From positions 992,001-1,056,000 of the forward strand of contig JBAMOY010000001.1 of NCBI GenBank assembly GCA_037071015.1: a DNA stretch of 64,000 bases. Reading direction: 5' to 3'. Below are positions 17,247 through 26,103 of this stretch, piece after piece. The position numbers were made by a program, and so were the translations under genes. Within the stretch, counting starts at the first letter, position 1. Every line of letters starts with the position of its first letter. The DNA is from JBAMOY01 sp037071015. Lineage in GTDB: Bacteria; Bacillota_I; Bacilli_A; RF39; UBA660. The notes beneath the pieces are model-generated. The model was not told the origin of the DNA, did no database searches, and worked only from the letters and a program-made list of their open reading frames with translations.

Positions 17247-18055
17247 TTAAATAAGAAATAGCATACCAATACCGTTATAGCAATAATGACTAAAAAAACT
17301 AAAACTGTCAAAATGCGTCCAATTAAACTTTTTTTCTTTGGTATATCATCATCACCAAAATCATCTTTCGAAAACTTCAAATTAGATGTATAAAATGACT
17401 TATCTAATGTATCAGATAAATCCTCTGTTTTTTCTTTTTTATACTCCTCATCCATAATCGCCTGAATCGATTTGGAATCTTGCAAATTACTACTTCGCGT
17501 TTTAAAATCCTCAAACATACTAAAAGCTAACTCTTGTTGATCCATTTTATTTAACATACTTGTGTTGGTAATTGTATTAATTAACTCTTCTAAATCTTCT
17601 TCTTTATCTAAGCTTTTAAAATATTCAGCAGCATCAATATCTTTATCAATGTCAATTGACTTTAAAATATTATACTGTGTATTATTTAAACTATGATAAT
17701 CTTTTTTAATATCTTTATGTTCAACACGAGCTTTTGCTAAGATATCACGAATATCGTAATTTTTTTCCTCTGATATATCACTATCTAAATCATAGCTATA
17801 ATCATGCTTCTGTTCTCGACTAGGTTTTACAATCTGGCGAACTTCTTTACCCTTTTGATAATCTTCACGATTTTTTAACATTTCCTTAATTTTTGTAATG
17901 TCAATTTCGTTCGTCTTTTCAATTGAAGCAATACCTTCAATATTAGAATATTTACTATCTTCATCATAAATTTTATTATATAAAGTTACATTTTTAGAGC
18001 TTCTTTTATTAACTAAATCATCATCATTATAGTATCTATCCATTCTACTAGGCAT
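17243..18055 (-). CDS. Hypothetical acidic protein with C-terminal membrane anchor
   Basis: 270 residues, no family recognised. Residues 1-235 are highly charged, Asp/Lys/Glu-rich and probably mostly helical or disordered; one hydrophobic segment (about 248-269, IGRILTVLVFLVIIAITVLVCYFLF) ends at the C-terminus, so it looks tail-anchored with the bulk in the cytoplasm. GAGGTGA precedes the ATG. Sits upstream of the gerA operon but is separated from it by a terminator. The same plan, smaller, is seen at 3610-3927. Confidence 0.7.
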   Translation of the reverse strand: MPSRMDRYYNDDDLVNKRSSKNVTLYNKIYDEDSKYSNIEGIASIEKTNEIDITKIKEMLKNREDYQKGKEVRQIVKPSREQKHDYSYDLDSDISEEKNYDIRDILAKARVEHKDIKKDYHSLNNTQYNILKSIDIDKDIDAAEYFKSLDKEEDLEELINTITNTSMLNKMDQQELAFSMFEDFKTRSSNLQDSKSIQAIMDEEYKKEKTEDLSDTLDKSFYTSNLKFSKDDFGDDDIPKKKSLIGRILTVLVFLVIIAITVLVCYFLFK

Positions 18056-18167
18056 AAATTCACCTCGCCATCATATATATAATATGATATCATATTTTGC
18101 TAATTATTTAAAGATTTTATTGCAATTTAAATAGTTTTTATCTATAATTTAAGAAGGAGGTAAAAAG

Positions 18168-18371
18168 ATGAAAGTAAGAGTAAATCAAGAAGCTTGTATT
18201 GGATGTGGTGCTTGTCAAGCATTAGTTCCTGATATTTTTGAAATAGATGATAATGGTTTAGCTGTAGCTAAAGACATCAAAATTGATGAGGAATTAAAAG
18301 AAGAAGTAATAGATGCCTTAGAGGGGTGTCCTACTAGCGCGATTGAAGAAGTTGAAGAAGAAAAAAATTAA
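18168..18371 (+). CDS. fer: [4Fe-4S] ferredoxin
   Basis: 67 residues. Cys ligands in CIGCGACQ (C10, C13, C16) and EGCPTSAI near the C-terminus, the single-cluster Fer type of Bacillota. Acidic overall. Small cytoplasmic electron carrier; partner not evident from neighbours. Strong RBS AAGGAGGT. Converges on rluB with a shared terminator. Confidence 0.95.
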   Translation: MKVRVNQEACIGCGACQALVPDIFEIDDNGLAVAKDIKIDEELKEEVIDALEGCPTSAIEEVEEEKN

Positions 18372-18390
18372 GAAAATCTTAATTTTTTTT
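18362..18390. terminator. Bidirectional terminator, fer / rluB
   Basis: AAAAAATTAAGA / TCTTAATTTTTTTT stem with AAA loop; T-runs on both strands, between two convergent genes. Confidence 0.8.
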
Positions 18391-19101
18391 GTTAATTAAA
18401 CTATATAAAATTTTTATTTCTTTAGGCGTTAGTTTACGATACTCACCCGATTTTAACCCTGTTAAATCTAGAAAAGCGATTCGTTCGCGTTTTAACTTAA
18501 TTACTTCTGTTCCAACCGCCTCAAACATTTTTTTTACCTGATGATTTTTACCCTCATGTATAATCAATTCAACAATAGAGGTGTTATTAAGATGGTCAAC
18601 TTTTTTAACTTTAACTTTAGCCTCACCTGTCAAATGATTATCAATCATAACTCCTTTTTTCAAGGCATTCAATTGCTTTGGCATCAAGATACCATTAATT
18701 TTTGCAATATATACTTTTTCAATTTTTGAACTAGGATGCATTAAAGCATTGGCTAAAATGCCATCATTTGTGATAAGTAGAACACCAGTAGTATCATAGT
18801 CCAATCTTCCTACCGGATAAAGACGATTTTGACTTTTTATGAGATCGATAACTGTTTTCCGATGTTTATCATCAGATGTCGTTGTAACTACGCCTCTAGG
18901 TTTATATAACAAAATATATTCTTTATTTTGTTTTTCAATTACATGCCCTTCAACTTCAATCATGTCATTTTGGTTAACCATGGTTCCCATTTCACATATT
19001 GTTTGATTATTCACCTTAACTCTTCCATGCTTAATCAATTCTTCTGCCTTACGTCGTGAACAATAACCACTATTCGCAATAACTTTCTGTAAACGTTCCA
19101 T
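18379..19101 (-). CDS. rluB: Ribosomal large-subunit pseudouridine synthase B type
   Basis: 240 residues from the ATG at 19101, preceded by AGGTGAT; upstream in-frame codons lack an RBS. N-terminal S4 domain (MERLQKVIANSGYCSRRKAEELI) binds RNA, then the RluB/RsuA catalytic core with the Asp motif VGRLDYDTTGVLLIT and the NHQVKKMFEAVG segment. Isomerises a uridine to pseudouridine in 23S rRNA (helix 89 region in the family). RsuA-type 16S activity cannot be strictly excluded, but RluB is the usual Bacillota member. Confidence 0.92.
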   Translation of the reverse strand: MERLQKVIANSGYCSRRKAEELIKHGRVKVNNQTICEMGTMVNQNDMIEVEGHVIEKQNKEYILLYKPRGVVTTTSDDKHRKTVIDLIKSQNRLYPVGRLDYDTTGVLLITNDGILANALMHPSSKIEKVYIAKINGILMPKQLNALKKGVMIDNHLTGEAKVKVKKVDHLNNTSIVELIIHEGKNHQVKKMFEAVGTEVIKLKRERIAFLDLTGLKSGEYRKLTPKEIKILYSLINKKN

Positions 19102-19172
19102 TTTATCACCTATTTGCATTATACAAGTAAAGAACCAAAAAAGCAATAAATAAAAAATAGATATATCTATAT

Positions 19173-20291
19173 CTATTCGTTATGACCATTATTCAGATTA
19201 TCAAACAAACTTTTAACTAGTTTTTTACCACTTTCCACAACCTCGGGATCTAATCCTAGCGCATTAGCAACGCTATCAAGATAATTATCCACTGATTGTT
19301 TAGAACTACTTGCTTGGGCATTATCTTGATTATTTTTTTCATCATTTCGACCATGAGCGAAGAAACCATTATCTTCTAACATTTGTCTGTAATCTTCAGC
19401 TGTATTTTCTGTTGATGGCTCTTCTGGTTCAATATCAACATAGCCATCTTCTTCTAATTTTTGGACATAATCCGCCACTTTTTGTTTAGTACGACTATAT
19501 AACCCTTTGCCAATTAGCGAAGCCCCTTGCACTCCTTTTTTTACTCCAGATTTAATTTCTCCAACTTTTTTAGTTGTCTCTCCTTTAGCCTTTTCTAACG
19601 TAGACTCAACAACATTTTTATATACTTCACGTTCAGTCGTAATCATACTAATACGATCATTTAATGCTACTATTTTTCGGGCTATTTCATCACGTTCAGC
19701 CATATTAGTCACAATAGAAGTTTCAAGTAATTTTATCTGTTGTTTCAATTCCTTAATTCCTAAAAGTAACTCATTTAAGGTATTTATATCATCGTTGGTA
19801 AATAAATTGTAATTATTGGAATTAATGCTACCATTAATAACATCACTAGTAATACTACTAAATTCACCATTTCTTTTTTGTTTATGTTGTTCTAAAGAAA
19901 TAATTGTTTGATTGTATATGCTTTGCATATATTCCATATTATTTTTAGTTTCAGATATTTCCATATCATTGCCAAATAAACGGTTTGCCGCTTTATTATA
20001 GTTATTAATAGCTAAATTTAAATTTCTTAAATCCTGATTTTGTTCAACAAGCAATTCCCCGTATATTTTGTCAGCTTCAACTGCAGCTTTCTCTTTGGCT
20101 TGAGTTAATTGTTCTTCAAAAATCGTCTCTGTCTGTTTTAACAAATCTTTTTCACTTTTTAATGCTTGCTTAAACTGACAAATTTTAGTTTCTTGTGAAT
20201 TAAACAAAATTTTCAAATCATTTAATTCTTTTTTCATGTCACCTAAATTGATTTGATTAGAAATTTTATTAACTATGGCTTTAGTATCCAT
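19173..20291 (-). CDS. Long coiled-coil protein of unknown function
   Basis: 372 residues, soluble. Two long heptad-rich regions (about 15-140 and 165-245) surround a short Asn/Ser-rich break (about 145-165). Residues 245-285 have KGVQGASLIGKGLYSRTKQKVADYVQKLEEDGYVDIEPEE; a second, similar RQMLEDNGFF follows, and the tail is Asn/Asp-rich. PspA- or DUF-type coiled-coil proteins are possible, but no family is recognised. Preceded by GGCGGA. Alone between rluB and a lipoprotein gene. Confidence 0.7.
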   Translation of the reverse strand: MDTKAIVNKISNQINLGDMKKELNDLKILFNSQETKICQFKQALKSEKDLLKQTETIFEEQLTQAKEKAAVEADKIYGELLVEQNQDLRNLNLAINNYNKAANRLFGNDMEISETKNNMEYMQSIYNQTIISLEQHKQKRNGEFSSITSDVINGSINSNNYNLFTNDDINTLNELLLGIKELKQQIKLLETSIVTNMAERDEIARKIVALNDRISMITTEREVYKNVVESTLEKAKGETTKKVGEIKSGVKKGVQGASLIGKGLYSRTKQKVADYVQKLEEDGYVDIEPEEPSTENTAEDYRQMLEDNGFFAHGRNDEKNNQDNAQASSSKQSVDNYLDSVANALGLDPEVVESGKKLVKSLFDNLNNGHNE

Positions 20292-20357
20292 AAATCCGCC
20301 TTTTAATGCCGTATATTATATCAACTTAAAATTAATGTATCAAACTATTTATCAAAT

Positions 20358-20783
20358 TTATCTGCACCTATATTCTGTATTAGATAAATCTTTTTTTAAA
20401 TCCGCAAAAGATGTGTCTTTAATAAATAATAAATTTAAGTGATTCAACACCTTATCACTATTTTTATCAACATCAAATTGCAAATTAATCATTTTATCCT
20501 TATCATCAAAATTAACATCAAGCGTGGAATTACCAGCTAACAATTTTTTATATTCATCAGTATATTTTTGATAAATTTTATTACGCTGATCATTATCACC
20601 GTGTATTGTCATTTTCAACGACAAATGATCTATTTTATCTTTTTTATAAGTAAATATATAAGAACTTTCAATAGTAACGTCACCCACATTAGTTGATAAA
20701 TCACATGTCAAAGTTTGTGTTTTATTAAAAAAACACCCACTACACATAAGTATTATAAACAATAAAAAGCATTTCTTTTTCAT
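20358..20783 (-). CDS. Small YehR/DUF1307-like lipoprotein
   Basis: 141 residues. Lipobox CSGC (Cys 17) after a short signal peptide. Mature part starts with TLTCDLS, contains the Tyr/Lys-rich FTYKKDKIDHLSLKMTI strand and ends NTEYRCR, giving the same two-cysteine layout as the lipoproteins at 4921 and 33008. Function unknown; surface-exposed. Follows the spmA-spmB genes with 21 bases of spacing, so may be read through from them, though it is not part of the known spm operon. Confidence 0.7.
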   Translation of the reverse strand: MKKKCFLLFIILMCSGCFFNKTQTLTCDLSTNVGDVTIESSYIFTYKKDKIDHLSLKMTIHGDNDQRNKIYQKYTDEYKKLLAGNSTLDVNFDDKDKMINLQFDVDKNSDKVLNHLNLLFIKDTSFADLKKDLSNTEYRCR

Positions 20784-20804
20784 ATTTTCACCAATTAAAT
20801 TATA

Positions 20805-21320
20805 TCACCCAAAAAATAAATTAACAACAATAATACTCATGATGATGGCAAATAAGTCAGTTAATAATCCAACCCATAGTGAATGCTTTATTTTCTTAAT
20901 TCCAACACTGCCAAAATAAAGAGTTAAAACATATAGTGTCGTATCAGTACTCCCTTGCATAACTGATGCCATTCTTCCTATTAAACTATCAGGGCCATGG
21001 GTTTGTAAAATATTATTTAAAATAGCTAGAGCCGAACTACCAGAAATAGGGCGCATAATAGCCATGGGAATAATATCCAATGGTACTCGAAGCAAATCTA
21101 AAGTTGGTGATAAAAAAGATAAGAAATAATTAAGGCAATTACTTTTAATAAATAAATTAATAGCTAAAATCATACCAAGCATAGGTGGAAATAACGAGAC
21201 AAACATCTCAAAACTTTCTTTAGCACCATCGATAAAAACATCATATACATTGACTTTTTTAATAATTCCGTAAACAACAATAAAAAGAACAATTAATGGC
21301 AATAACAATTTAGATAACAT
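20805..21320 (-). CDS. spmB: Spore maturation protein B
   Basis: 171 residues, nucleoside-recognition (Gate) domain membrane protein with about four TM helices. Motifs PMAIMRPISGSSALAILNNI and MASVMQGSTDTTLYVLTLYFGSVGI are diagnostic of SpmB. In Bacillus, SpmA and SpmB are needed for full spore core dehydration. It overlaps spmA by 11 bases; dacB-spmA-spmB order matches the Bacillus subtilis operon. Confidence 0.95.
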   Translation of the reverse strand: MLSKLLLPLIVLFIVVYGIIKKVNVYDVFIDGAKESFEMFVSLFPPMLGMILAINLFIKSNCLNYFLSFLSPTLDLLRVPLDIIPMAIMRPISGSSALAILNNILQTHGPDSLIGRMASVMQGSTDTTLYVLTLYFGSVGIKKIKHSLWVGLLTDLFAIIMSIIVVNLFFG

Positions 21321-21894
21321 TTTTCTTTCTCCAAACTAAACGATCCAAAAGAATGCCAAATATTAATGACACTATAGCTGTTATCACAGTAGCGCCAATT
21401 ATTTCCGTTGGATTAACACTCCCATGATGCATTCTAAGTGAAATGACCGTTGTAGGAATAATAGTGACCCCAGCGGTATTAATTATCAAAAAAGTAATCA
21501 TACTACGTGAAGCAACATCTTTTTTAGGATTAAGTGATTGTAGTGATTTCATCGCCTTAAGTCCAAAAGGCGTAGCCGCATTCCCAAGACCTAACATGTT
21601 AGCCGCAATATTGGATGAAATATAATCTAATGACTCATGATTACGAGGAATTTCAGGAAATAAAAACTTTAGAACAGGAGAAAATAGCTTTGACATTTTC
21701 TTTAACAGACCAGCTTCACTAGCAATATTCATAATACCTAACCATAAAGCAATCACAGGAAACATATCAACAACCATATTAAAACTATCTTTAGCACTAT
21801 TCATAATTTCATGATTTAAAAAGGTCAAATTATTAGTAGCAAGACAATATATAATACCAACAATAACAAAAAAACCCCATATCTTGTTAATCAT
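21310..21894 (-). CDS. spmA: Spore maturation protein A
   Basis: 194 residues, Gate domain membrane protein. Signature SSNIAANMLGLGNAATPFGLKAM and TFLIINTAGVTIIPTTVI are as in SpmA. Works with SpmB in spore core dehydration; precise transport role unknown. Overlaps dacB by 8 bases and spmB by 11, so all three are translationally coupled. Confidence 0.96.
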   Translation of the reverse strand: MINKIWGFFVIVGIIYCLATNNLTFLNHEIMNSAKDSFNMVVDMFPVIALWLGIMNIASEAGLLKKMSKLFSPVLKFLFPEIPRNHESLDYISSNIAANMLGLGNAATPFGLKAMKSLQSLNPKKDVASRSMITFLIINTAGVTIIPTTVISLRMHHGSVNPTEIIGATVITAIVSLIFGILLDRLVWRKKNVI

Positions 21895-22975
21895 TGCCTA
21901 TAATCCACCTTTTTATTTTACTGAAGAAATTCTCCTTTTTGGTAGTTTTACTACGCATATATATATCCGTTTCATATACCTTCTCTTGATCAATCATAAC
22001 TTTTACAATCCCAACCTTTTGATTATTTTTATATTTGCGAACCTTATTTAATTCCATTTTCAACACAATATTGTCTTTTTCACTATCTAATAGTGGATAA
22101 GAAAAGTTTTCTTTCAAGTAAAATTCCTTATTATCATAATATTTTTCATCATAAATATCGATAATACCTGTTTTCAAAATTTGATAACTTTTATATGTTT
22201 TAAAAGCTTCTTCGTATAAATTTTGATGATCCTGCCAATCATTACCGTCATTTAAAGTAACTACTACTAAATTAAGATTATCTTTACTAGCCGTCGTAAC
22301 CAATGTTCGTTTTGCTTTCTTAGTAAAGCCTGTTTTACCTCCAGTAATATATTTATAACTGCTTAATAATTTATTTTTATTAGTCCAACTATAAGCATTC
22401 TTATTTGTTTCTAGTTTGTATTTTTTCGTACCCACAATTTGGCGGTACACCTTATTTTCCATCGCATAACTAGTTAAAACAGCCATATCGTAAGCCGTTG
22501 AATAATTTCCTTTATCTTCATCCAATCCTGATGGATTATTGAAAGTAGTATTTTTCATCCCGATTTCTTTCGCTTTTTTATTCATCAAAGCAACAAATTT
22601 TTCAACATCACCACCCACATAATTAGCAATTGCTAAAGCTGCATCATTACCACTTCGTAACATTAAACCATAAACTAAATCTTGTAACTTTAATTTTTCC
22701 CCGTTTTGAATATATATTCCTGAACCATATGCTTCTTTAATTTCATCACCAATTGTAACTGTCTCATTCATTTTACCCGACTCCACTGCCAAGACTGCTG
22801 TCATTATTTTAGATATTGATGCAACACTTCTAACATTATGAATATTTTTAGCATACATAATTCTTTTAGAGTCCATATCCATTAAAATAGCACTAGTAGC
22901 ACTACTATCAAAAGCACTTACTAAAGGTGTATAAAATAATAGAAAGATTAAAATAAGCGACCATAATTTTTTCAC
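21887..22975 (-). CDS. dacB: D-alanyl-D-alanine carboxypeptidase (DacB, spore cortex PBP5*)
   Basis: About 362 residues from the GTG at 22975 (AGGTGATA just upstream). Signal peptide about 1-22. Penicillin-binding motifs in order: SISK (SxxK, about residue 53), SGN, and KTGFTKKAKRT (KTG). Trims terminal D-Ala from stem peptides to limit cross-linking; the position before spmA-spmB identifies it as the sporulation DacB rather than vegetative DacA or DacF. The C-terminus has an extra beta domain and a basic amphipathic end (FFSKIKRWI) suitable for membrane attachment. Confidence 0.93.
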   Translation of the reverse strand: MKKLWSLILIFLLFYTPLVSAFDSSATSAILMDMDSKRIMYAKNIHNVRSVASISKIMTAVLAVESGKMNETVTIGDEIKEAYGSGIYIQNGEKLKLQDLVYGLMLRSGNDAALAIANYVGGDVEKFVALMNKKAKEIGMKNTTFNNPSGLDEDKGNYSTAYDMAVLTSYAMENKVYRQIVGTKKYKLETNKNAYSWTNKNKLLSSYKYITGGKTGFTKKAKRTLVTTASKDNLNLVVVTLNDGNDWQDHQNLYEEAFKTYKSYQILKTGIIDIYDEKYYDNKEFYLKENFSYPLLDSEKDNIVLKMELNKVRKYKNNQKVGIVKVMIDQEKVYETDIYMRSKTTKKENFFSKIKRWIIGND

Positions 22976-22990
22976 ACTATCACCTAAAGT

Positions 22991-23017
22991 AATATATGAA
23001 AAAAAGGACAAGATTAT
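22991..23017 (-). promoter_or_regulatory. Candidate sigma-E-type promoter for dacB
   Basis: CATATATT (22991-22998) preceded by ATA (23015-23017) at 16-base spacing, close to the sigma-E pattern ATA-N16-CATACANT. Bacillus dacB is sigma-E dependent. A GGACA/TGTCC hairpin with a T-run overlaps the -35 side (about 23001-23020) and could terminate incoming transcripts. Inference only. Confidence 0.35.
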
Positions 23018-23127
23018 GTCCTCTTTGTTTTAATTCAAATTAAAACTAATTTCTATTGACTAGCATTAAAGATAATTATAACTATCACCATTATAATAGT
23101 TATTTATAGCAAACTATAATTAATATT

Positions 23128-23162
23128 TCAAAAAAAGACATGTATTAACTTTCATACATGCC
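23128..23162 (-). terminator. Terminator of the lipoprotein gene, stop codon in loop
   Basis: GGCATGTAT / ATACATGTC arms; the TAA at 23145 lies between them. Seven T follow on the minus strand. Confidence 0.85.
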
Positions 23163-23693
23163 ATTAATTTTAGAACGATCAGCATCGCTTAGTTCATCTA
23201 GTGTCCATTCACCATCTTTTTTAGTTAATGATAATTCTAATGTATATTTTACTCGTTCATCAGCATCTTTTAATTGTTCTAAACGATATTTAGTAAATAA
23301 GCCTTCATCATATTCGTTTTCTTCATTGTAAAACTCTTCACGATGTTCTTCTAAATATTGATCAGCATTAGCCATAACTTTAGAATAATCATTAACTTCG
23401 ATTTCAACAGTAACTGTTGCATTATCGCCATCAACGACTTCGTCTTTAATTTCATATGTTAGATCTTGATAATGTTTTTTCATAATTTCACGATATTCAT
23501 TTTTTTGATCATCATTAAATAAATCTTCATTGTTAACAACTTTATCTAAATCAGCTAAAACGTCAGTATCTAATGATTGATATTTAGCTAACATGGCTTC
23601 AACCTTTTTTGTTGGTGTATTATCCATATTGGCATTGCATGAACAACCCGTCATTACTACTAAGGCACCAAGTAAACATAAAAATTTCTTCAT
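23145..23693 (-). CDS. Hypothetical acidic lipoprotein
   Basis: 182 residues. Lipobox VMTGC (Cys 17) followed by SCNAN. Mature part is Asp/Glu-rich with a predicted NTF2-like or DUF4878/DUF5105-type alpha+beta fold: helix TKKVEAMLAKYQSLD, a KNEYREIMKKHYQDLTYEI segment, and strand pairs ending LELSLTKKDGEWTLDEL. No confident family. Distinct from the cysteine-pair lipoproteins nearby. Strong RBS AGGAGG before the ATG. Confidence 0.75.
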   Translation of the reverse strand: MKKFLCLLGALVVMTGCSCNANMDNTPTKKVEAMLAKYQSLDTDVLADLDKVVNNEDLFNDDQKNEYREIMKKHYQDLTYEIKDEVVDGDNATVTVEIEVNDYSKVMANADQYLEEHREEFYNEENEYDEGLFTKYRLEQLKDADERVKYTLELSLTKKDGEWTLDELSDADRSKINGMYES

Positions 23694-23740
23694 AACATTC
23701 CTCCTTATTTATATTTTGTATTAAATATGACAGTTTTATA

Positions 23741-24373
23741 CTATTTATAGTTAGAAATTAATTTAAAAAAGTTATTTAACTTGGCTAAAACTTCTTCATT
23801 TTGAATATTATTTCTAATTCTATCTAATATCTTATTACGGTTACTTTCTTCTTCATTAAAACATTCATAATATAAATATTTCAATATACTATCATTCTCA
23901 TTATTAATATTTTCAATTTTTTTTAAAATTTTATGACGCATTTTGACTGTATCACGTGTCAAAAACATTGGTTTTTTTAAATCATCTATCACTCTATAAT
24001 CGATATTGGTATTTTTAATGTGTAAAGAAATTTCTAAAATATCTAAAGCCTCATCAATTAACAAATCTGATTTTAAAGTACTATGTCCCTCGCTATCAAA
24101 GCTGACAGCCACAACGTCATTACCATCGGTAAACAAACAACAATATTTCAAATTATCATTTAAATTAGCAAAAACATCAGTTTTATTTTTTATCATATCA
24201 ATAAATTTATGGTTGATCGAAAAATTTTTGGAAACAAGGTTTAAAAAATCTTGCGATTCAATTTTAAAAATAGGTATTTTTCTAATATGATAAACAACAT
24301 CATTTTGATTCCACTCAAAAAAATCATAATACTGCTGATTAAGGTTTATAACTATATCATATATGTAATTCAT
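23741..24373 (-). CDS. DUF3603-like protein
   Basis: 210 residues, soluble. The start NYIYDIVINLNQQYYDFFEWNQND and VVYHIRKIPIFKI resemble DUF3603 proteins of Bacilli; VAVSFDSEGHSTLKSDLLIDEALDILE is also a typical segment. Function of the family unknown. The start overlaps the end of the small membrane gene 24357-24578 by 17 bases, so the two are coupled. Confidence 0.65.
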   Translation of the reverse strand: MNYIYDIVINLNQQYYDFFEWNQNDVVYHIRKIPIFKIESQDFLNLVSKNFSINHKFIDMIKNKTDVFANLNDNLKYCCLFTDGNDVVAVSFDSEGHSTLKSDLLIDEALDILEISLHIKNTNIDYRVIDDLKKPMFLTRDTVKMRHKILKKIENINNENDSILKYLYYECFNEEESNRNKILDRIRNNIQNEEVLAKLNNFFKLISNYK

Positions 24374-24578
24374 ATTTTTTTCCTCCGGGATAATATATTG
24401 TTATACAAATAATAACAAGCCCAATTAAGGCATACAAACATTCAATTCTTCTAATAATAAAATTGACATATTGGCTAAAATTATACCCTATTGTTAATAA
24501 ATTTAAATATCCCGTAATATAAACACAACCAATCACTGTAAGACCGAAGCCTAGTAAGAAAAAAAACACTCGCACCAT
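24357..24578 (-). CDS. Small two-TM membrane protein
   Basis: 73 residues. Two hydrophobic segments (about 3-22 and 45-64) separated by a short polar loop, then a basic C-terminus. No family recognised. First gene of a pair with the DUF3603-like gene (17-base overlap). An RBS (AGGTGATA) sits before the ATG. The region to uppP is divergent and about 85 bases long. Confidence 0.65.
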   Translation of the reverse strand: MVRVFFFLLGFGLTVIGCVYITGYLNLLTIGYNFSQYVNFIIRRIECLYALIGLVIICITIYYPGGKKYELHI

Positions 24579-24662
24579 ATTATCACCTATTAAATTTTAT
24601 TTGTTTTATCTTTTTTTATTTATTTAATTTTTTAAATAGTATATAATTAAATAGGTGATAAT

Positions 24663-25472
24663 ATGATAATAAATTTAATTAAGTATATTTTTTTAGGAAT
24701 GTTACAAGGATTTACTGAACCAATCCCAGTTTCCTCAAGTGGACATTTAGTGGTATTTAGAGAACTAATCAATGGAAATGCTTTTAATGATTTAAATTTT
24801 GAAATAATCGTTAATTTTGGTAGTCTAATTGCAATTATTCTGTTTTTTTGGAAAGACATCAAAGTTTTAATAAATGACTTTTTTATGTATATTAAAACTA
24901 AAAATAAAAAATACTATAGTAATTTTAAATATTGCTGGCTAATTGTTGTAGCTACAATTCCGGCTGGATTAGTAGGTCTCTTATTTAAGGATCAAATCGA
25001 AGGTTTACTAATTTCAGTTAAAGTTATCGGAGCAGCTTTACTAATTACTGCTGGATTCTTATACTTAATACGCAATATTAAAGGCAAAAAAAATGATAAA
25101 GATATTACATTTAAAGATGCTATTATCATTGGTTTATTCCAAGTGGTAGCACTTTTCCCGGGAATTAGTCGTAGTGGTTCAACTTTAGTGGGTGGAATGT
25201 TTCGTGACTTAAAACGCGATGCAGCTTTTAAATTTTCTTTTATGCTATATATTCCAATATCGCTAGCCACAATGGTTCTAGGTGTTGGTGATTTAATTTC
25301 CATGAATTTATCTGGAGAATATTGGTTATACTATTTATGTGGGATGATTGCTTCTGCTATCGTAACTTTCTTTGCCACTAAATGGTTCCATAATATAATG
25401 AAATCTGGCAAATTAATTTATTTTGTATATTATTGTTTAATAGCGGGGGCACTTATCTTAATATTCATGTAA
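24663..25472 (+). CDS. uppP: Undecaprenyl-diphosphatase (UppP/BacA)
   Basis: 269 residues, multi-pass. Converts undecaprenyl pyrophosphate to the monophosphate to recycle the cell-wall lipid carrier. Motif 1 is GFTEPIPVSSSGHLV (family form E-x-L-P-I-S-S-x-G-H; here Pro follows Glu directly, PIPVSSSGH) and motif 2 is FPGISRSGST, with catalytic Arg/Ser. AGGTGATA precedes the start. Followed after 15 bases by the UPF0316 gene, probably co-transcribed. Confidence 0.95.
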   Translation: MIINLIKYIFLGMLQGFTEPIPVSSSGHLVVFRELINGNAFNDLNFEIIVNFGSLIAIILFFWKDIKVLINDFFMYIKTKNKKYYSNFKYCWLIVVATIPAGLVGLLFKDQIEGLLISVKVIGAALLITAGFLYLIRNIKGKKNDKDITFKDAIIIGLFQVVALFPGISRSGSTLVGGMFRDLKRDAAFKFSFMLYIPISLATMVLGVGDLISMNLSGEYWLYYLCGMIASAIVTFFATKWFHNIMKSGKLIYFVYYCLIAGALILIFM

Positions 25473-25487
25473 ATAGTAGGTGAAATA

Positions 25488-25997
25488 ATGCTTTTTCTAT
25501 TAATTAAAATCTTTTTTGTTAGAATTATCGATGTTTCTTTAGGTACTTTCCGAACAATATTGACTGTTAAAGGGAAAACTCTATATGCCAGTTTAATTGG
25601 ATTTGTCGAAGTATTAGTATGGTTTCTAATTGTTCAAGAGGCTTTAAATACTAGTGAAAGTGGTCTATTAGTTGGTATCGCTTATGCGGGTGGATTCGCT
25701 ACCGGTACATATATCGGAGGATATTTATCTGATCGATACATTAGCGGAAACTTAACAGTTCAGGCTATTTTAAGTAATAATAATAAAAGTATAATTGACA
25801 CAATTCGTCAAGAAGGTTTTGCCGTGTCAGTTACTGAAGTATATGGTCAAGATCATAAAAAAGAAAAATATATGTTATTTATGGAAATAAACAAAAAAAA
25901 TTATGACCATTTAAATACTTTAATTAAAAAATTAGATCCTAAAGCATTTGTCGTTGTTAATGAAACTAAAATTGTTCAAAATGGATTTATAAAATAA
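25488..25997 (+). CDS. UPF0316/DUF2179 membrane protein
   Basis: 169 residues. Three TM segments in the N-terminal 90 residues with the family stretch IRIIDVSLGTFRTILTVKG-like near 11-30 and AYAGGFATGTYIGG; then a small cytoplasmic DUF2179-type domain (about 90-165). Function unknown. Downstream of uppP with an RBS (TAGGTGAAAT). Confidence 0.88.
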   Translation: MLFLLIKIFFVRIIDVSLGTFRTILTVKGKTLYASLIGFVEVLVWFLIVQEALNTSESGLLVGIAYAGGFATGTYIGGYLSDRYISGNLTVQAILSNNNKSIIDTIRQEGFAVSVTEVYGQDHKKEKYMLFMEINKKNYDHLNTLIKKLDPKAFVVVNETKIVQNGFIK

Positions 25998-26030
25998 ACT
26001 AGTGAATAATTTATTCATTAGTTTTTATAT
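25997..26030 (+). terminator. Terminator of the uppP operon
   Basis: ACTAGTGAATAA / TTCATTAGT imperfect arms followed by TTTTT, directly after the stop of the UPF0316 gene. Confidence 0.7.
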
Positions 26031-26057
26031 ATTAAAATATATAGAATCTTAAAAATT

Positions 26058-26090
26058 AAACTCTAACTTTAATAGTTAGAGTTTTTCGCA
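26058..26090. terminator. Bidirectional hairpin
   Basis: AAACTCTAAC / GTTAGAGTTT arms with T-run; mainly terminates the minus-strand phosphatase gene. Nearly the same hairpin occurs at 27021-27052. Confidence 0.75.
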
Positions 26091-26103
26091 ATATAACTAG
26101 TGT

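Noticed and set aside
23001..23020. Leader attenuator before dacB
   Set aside because: The GGACA/TGTCC hairpin overlaps the likely -35 region, so it more likely stops incoming transcripts; no leader peptide was seen.
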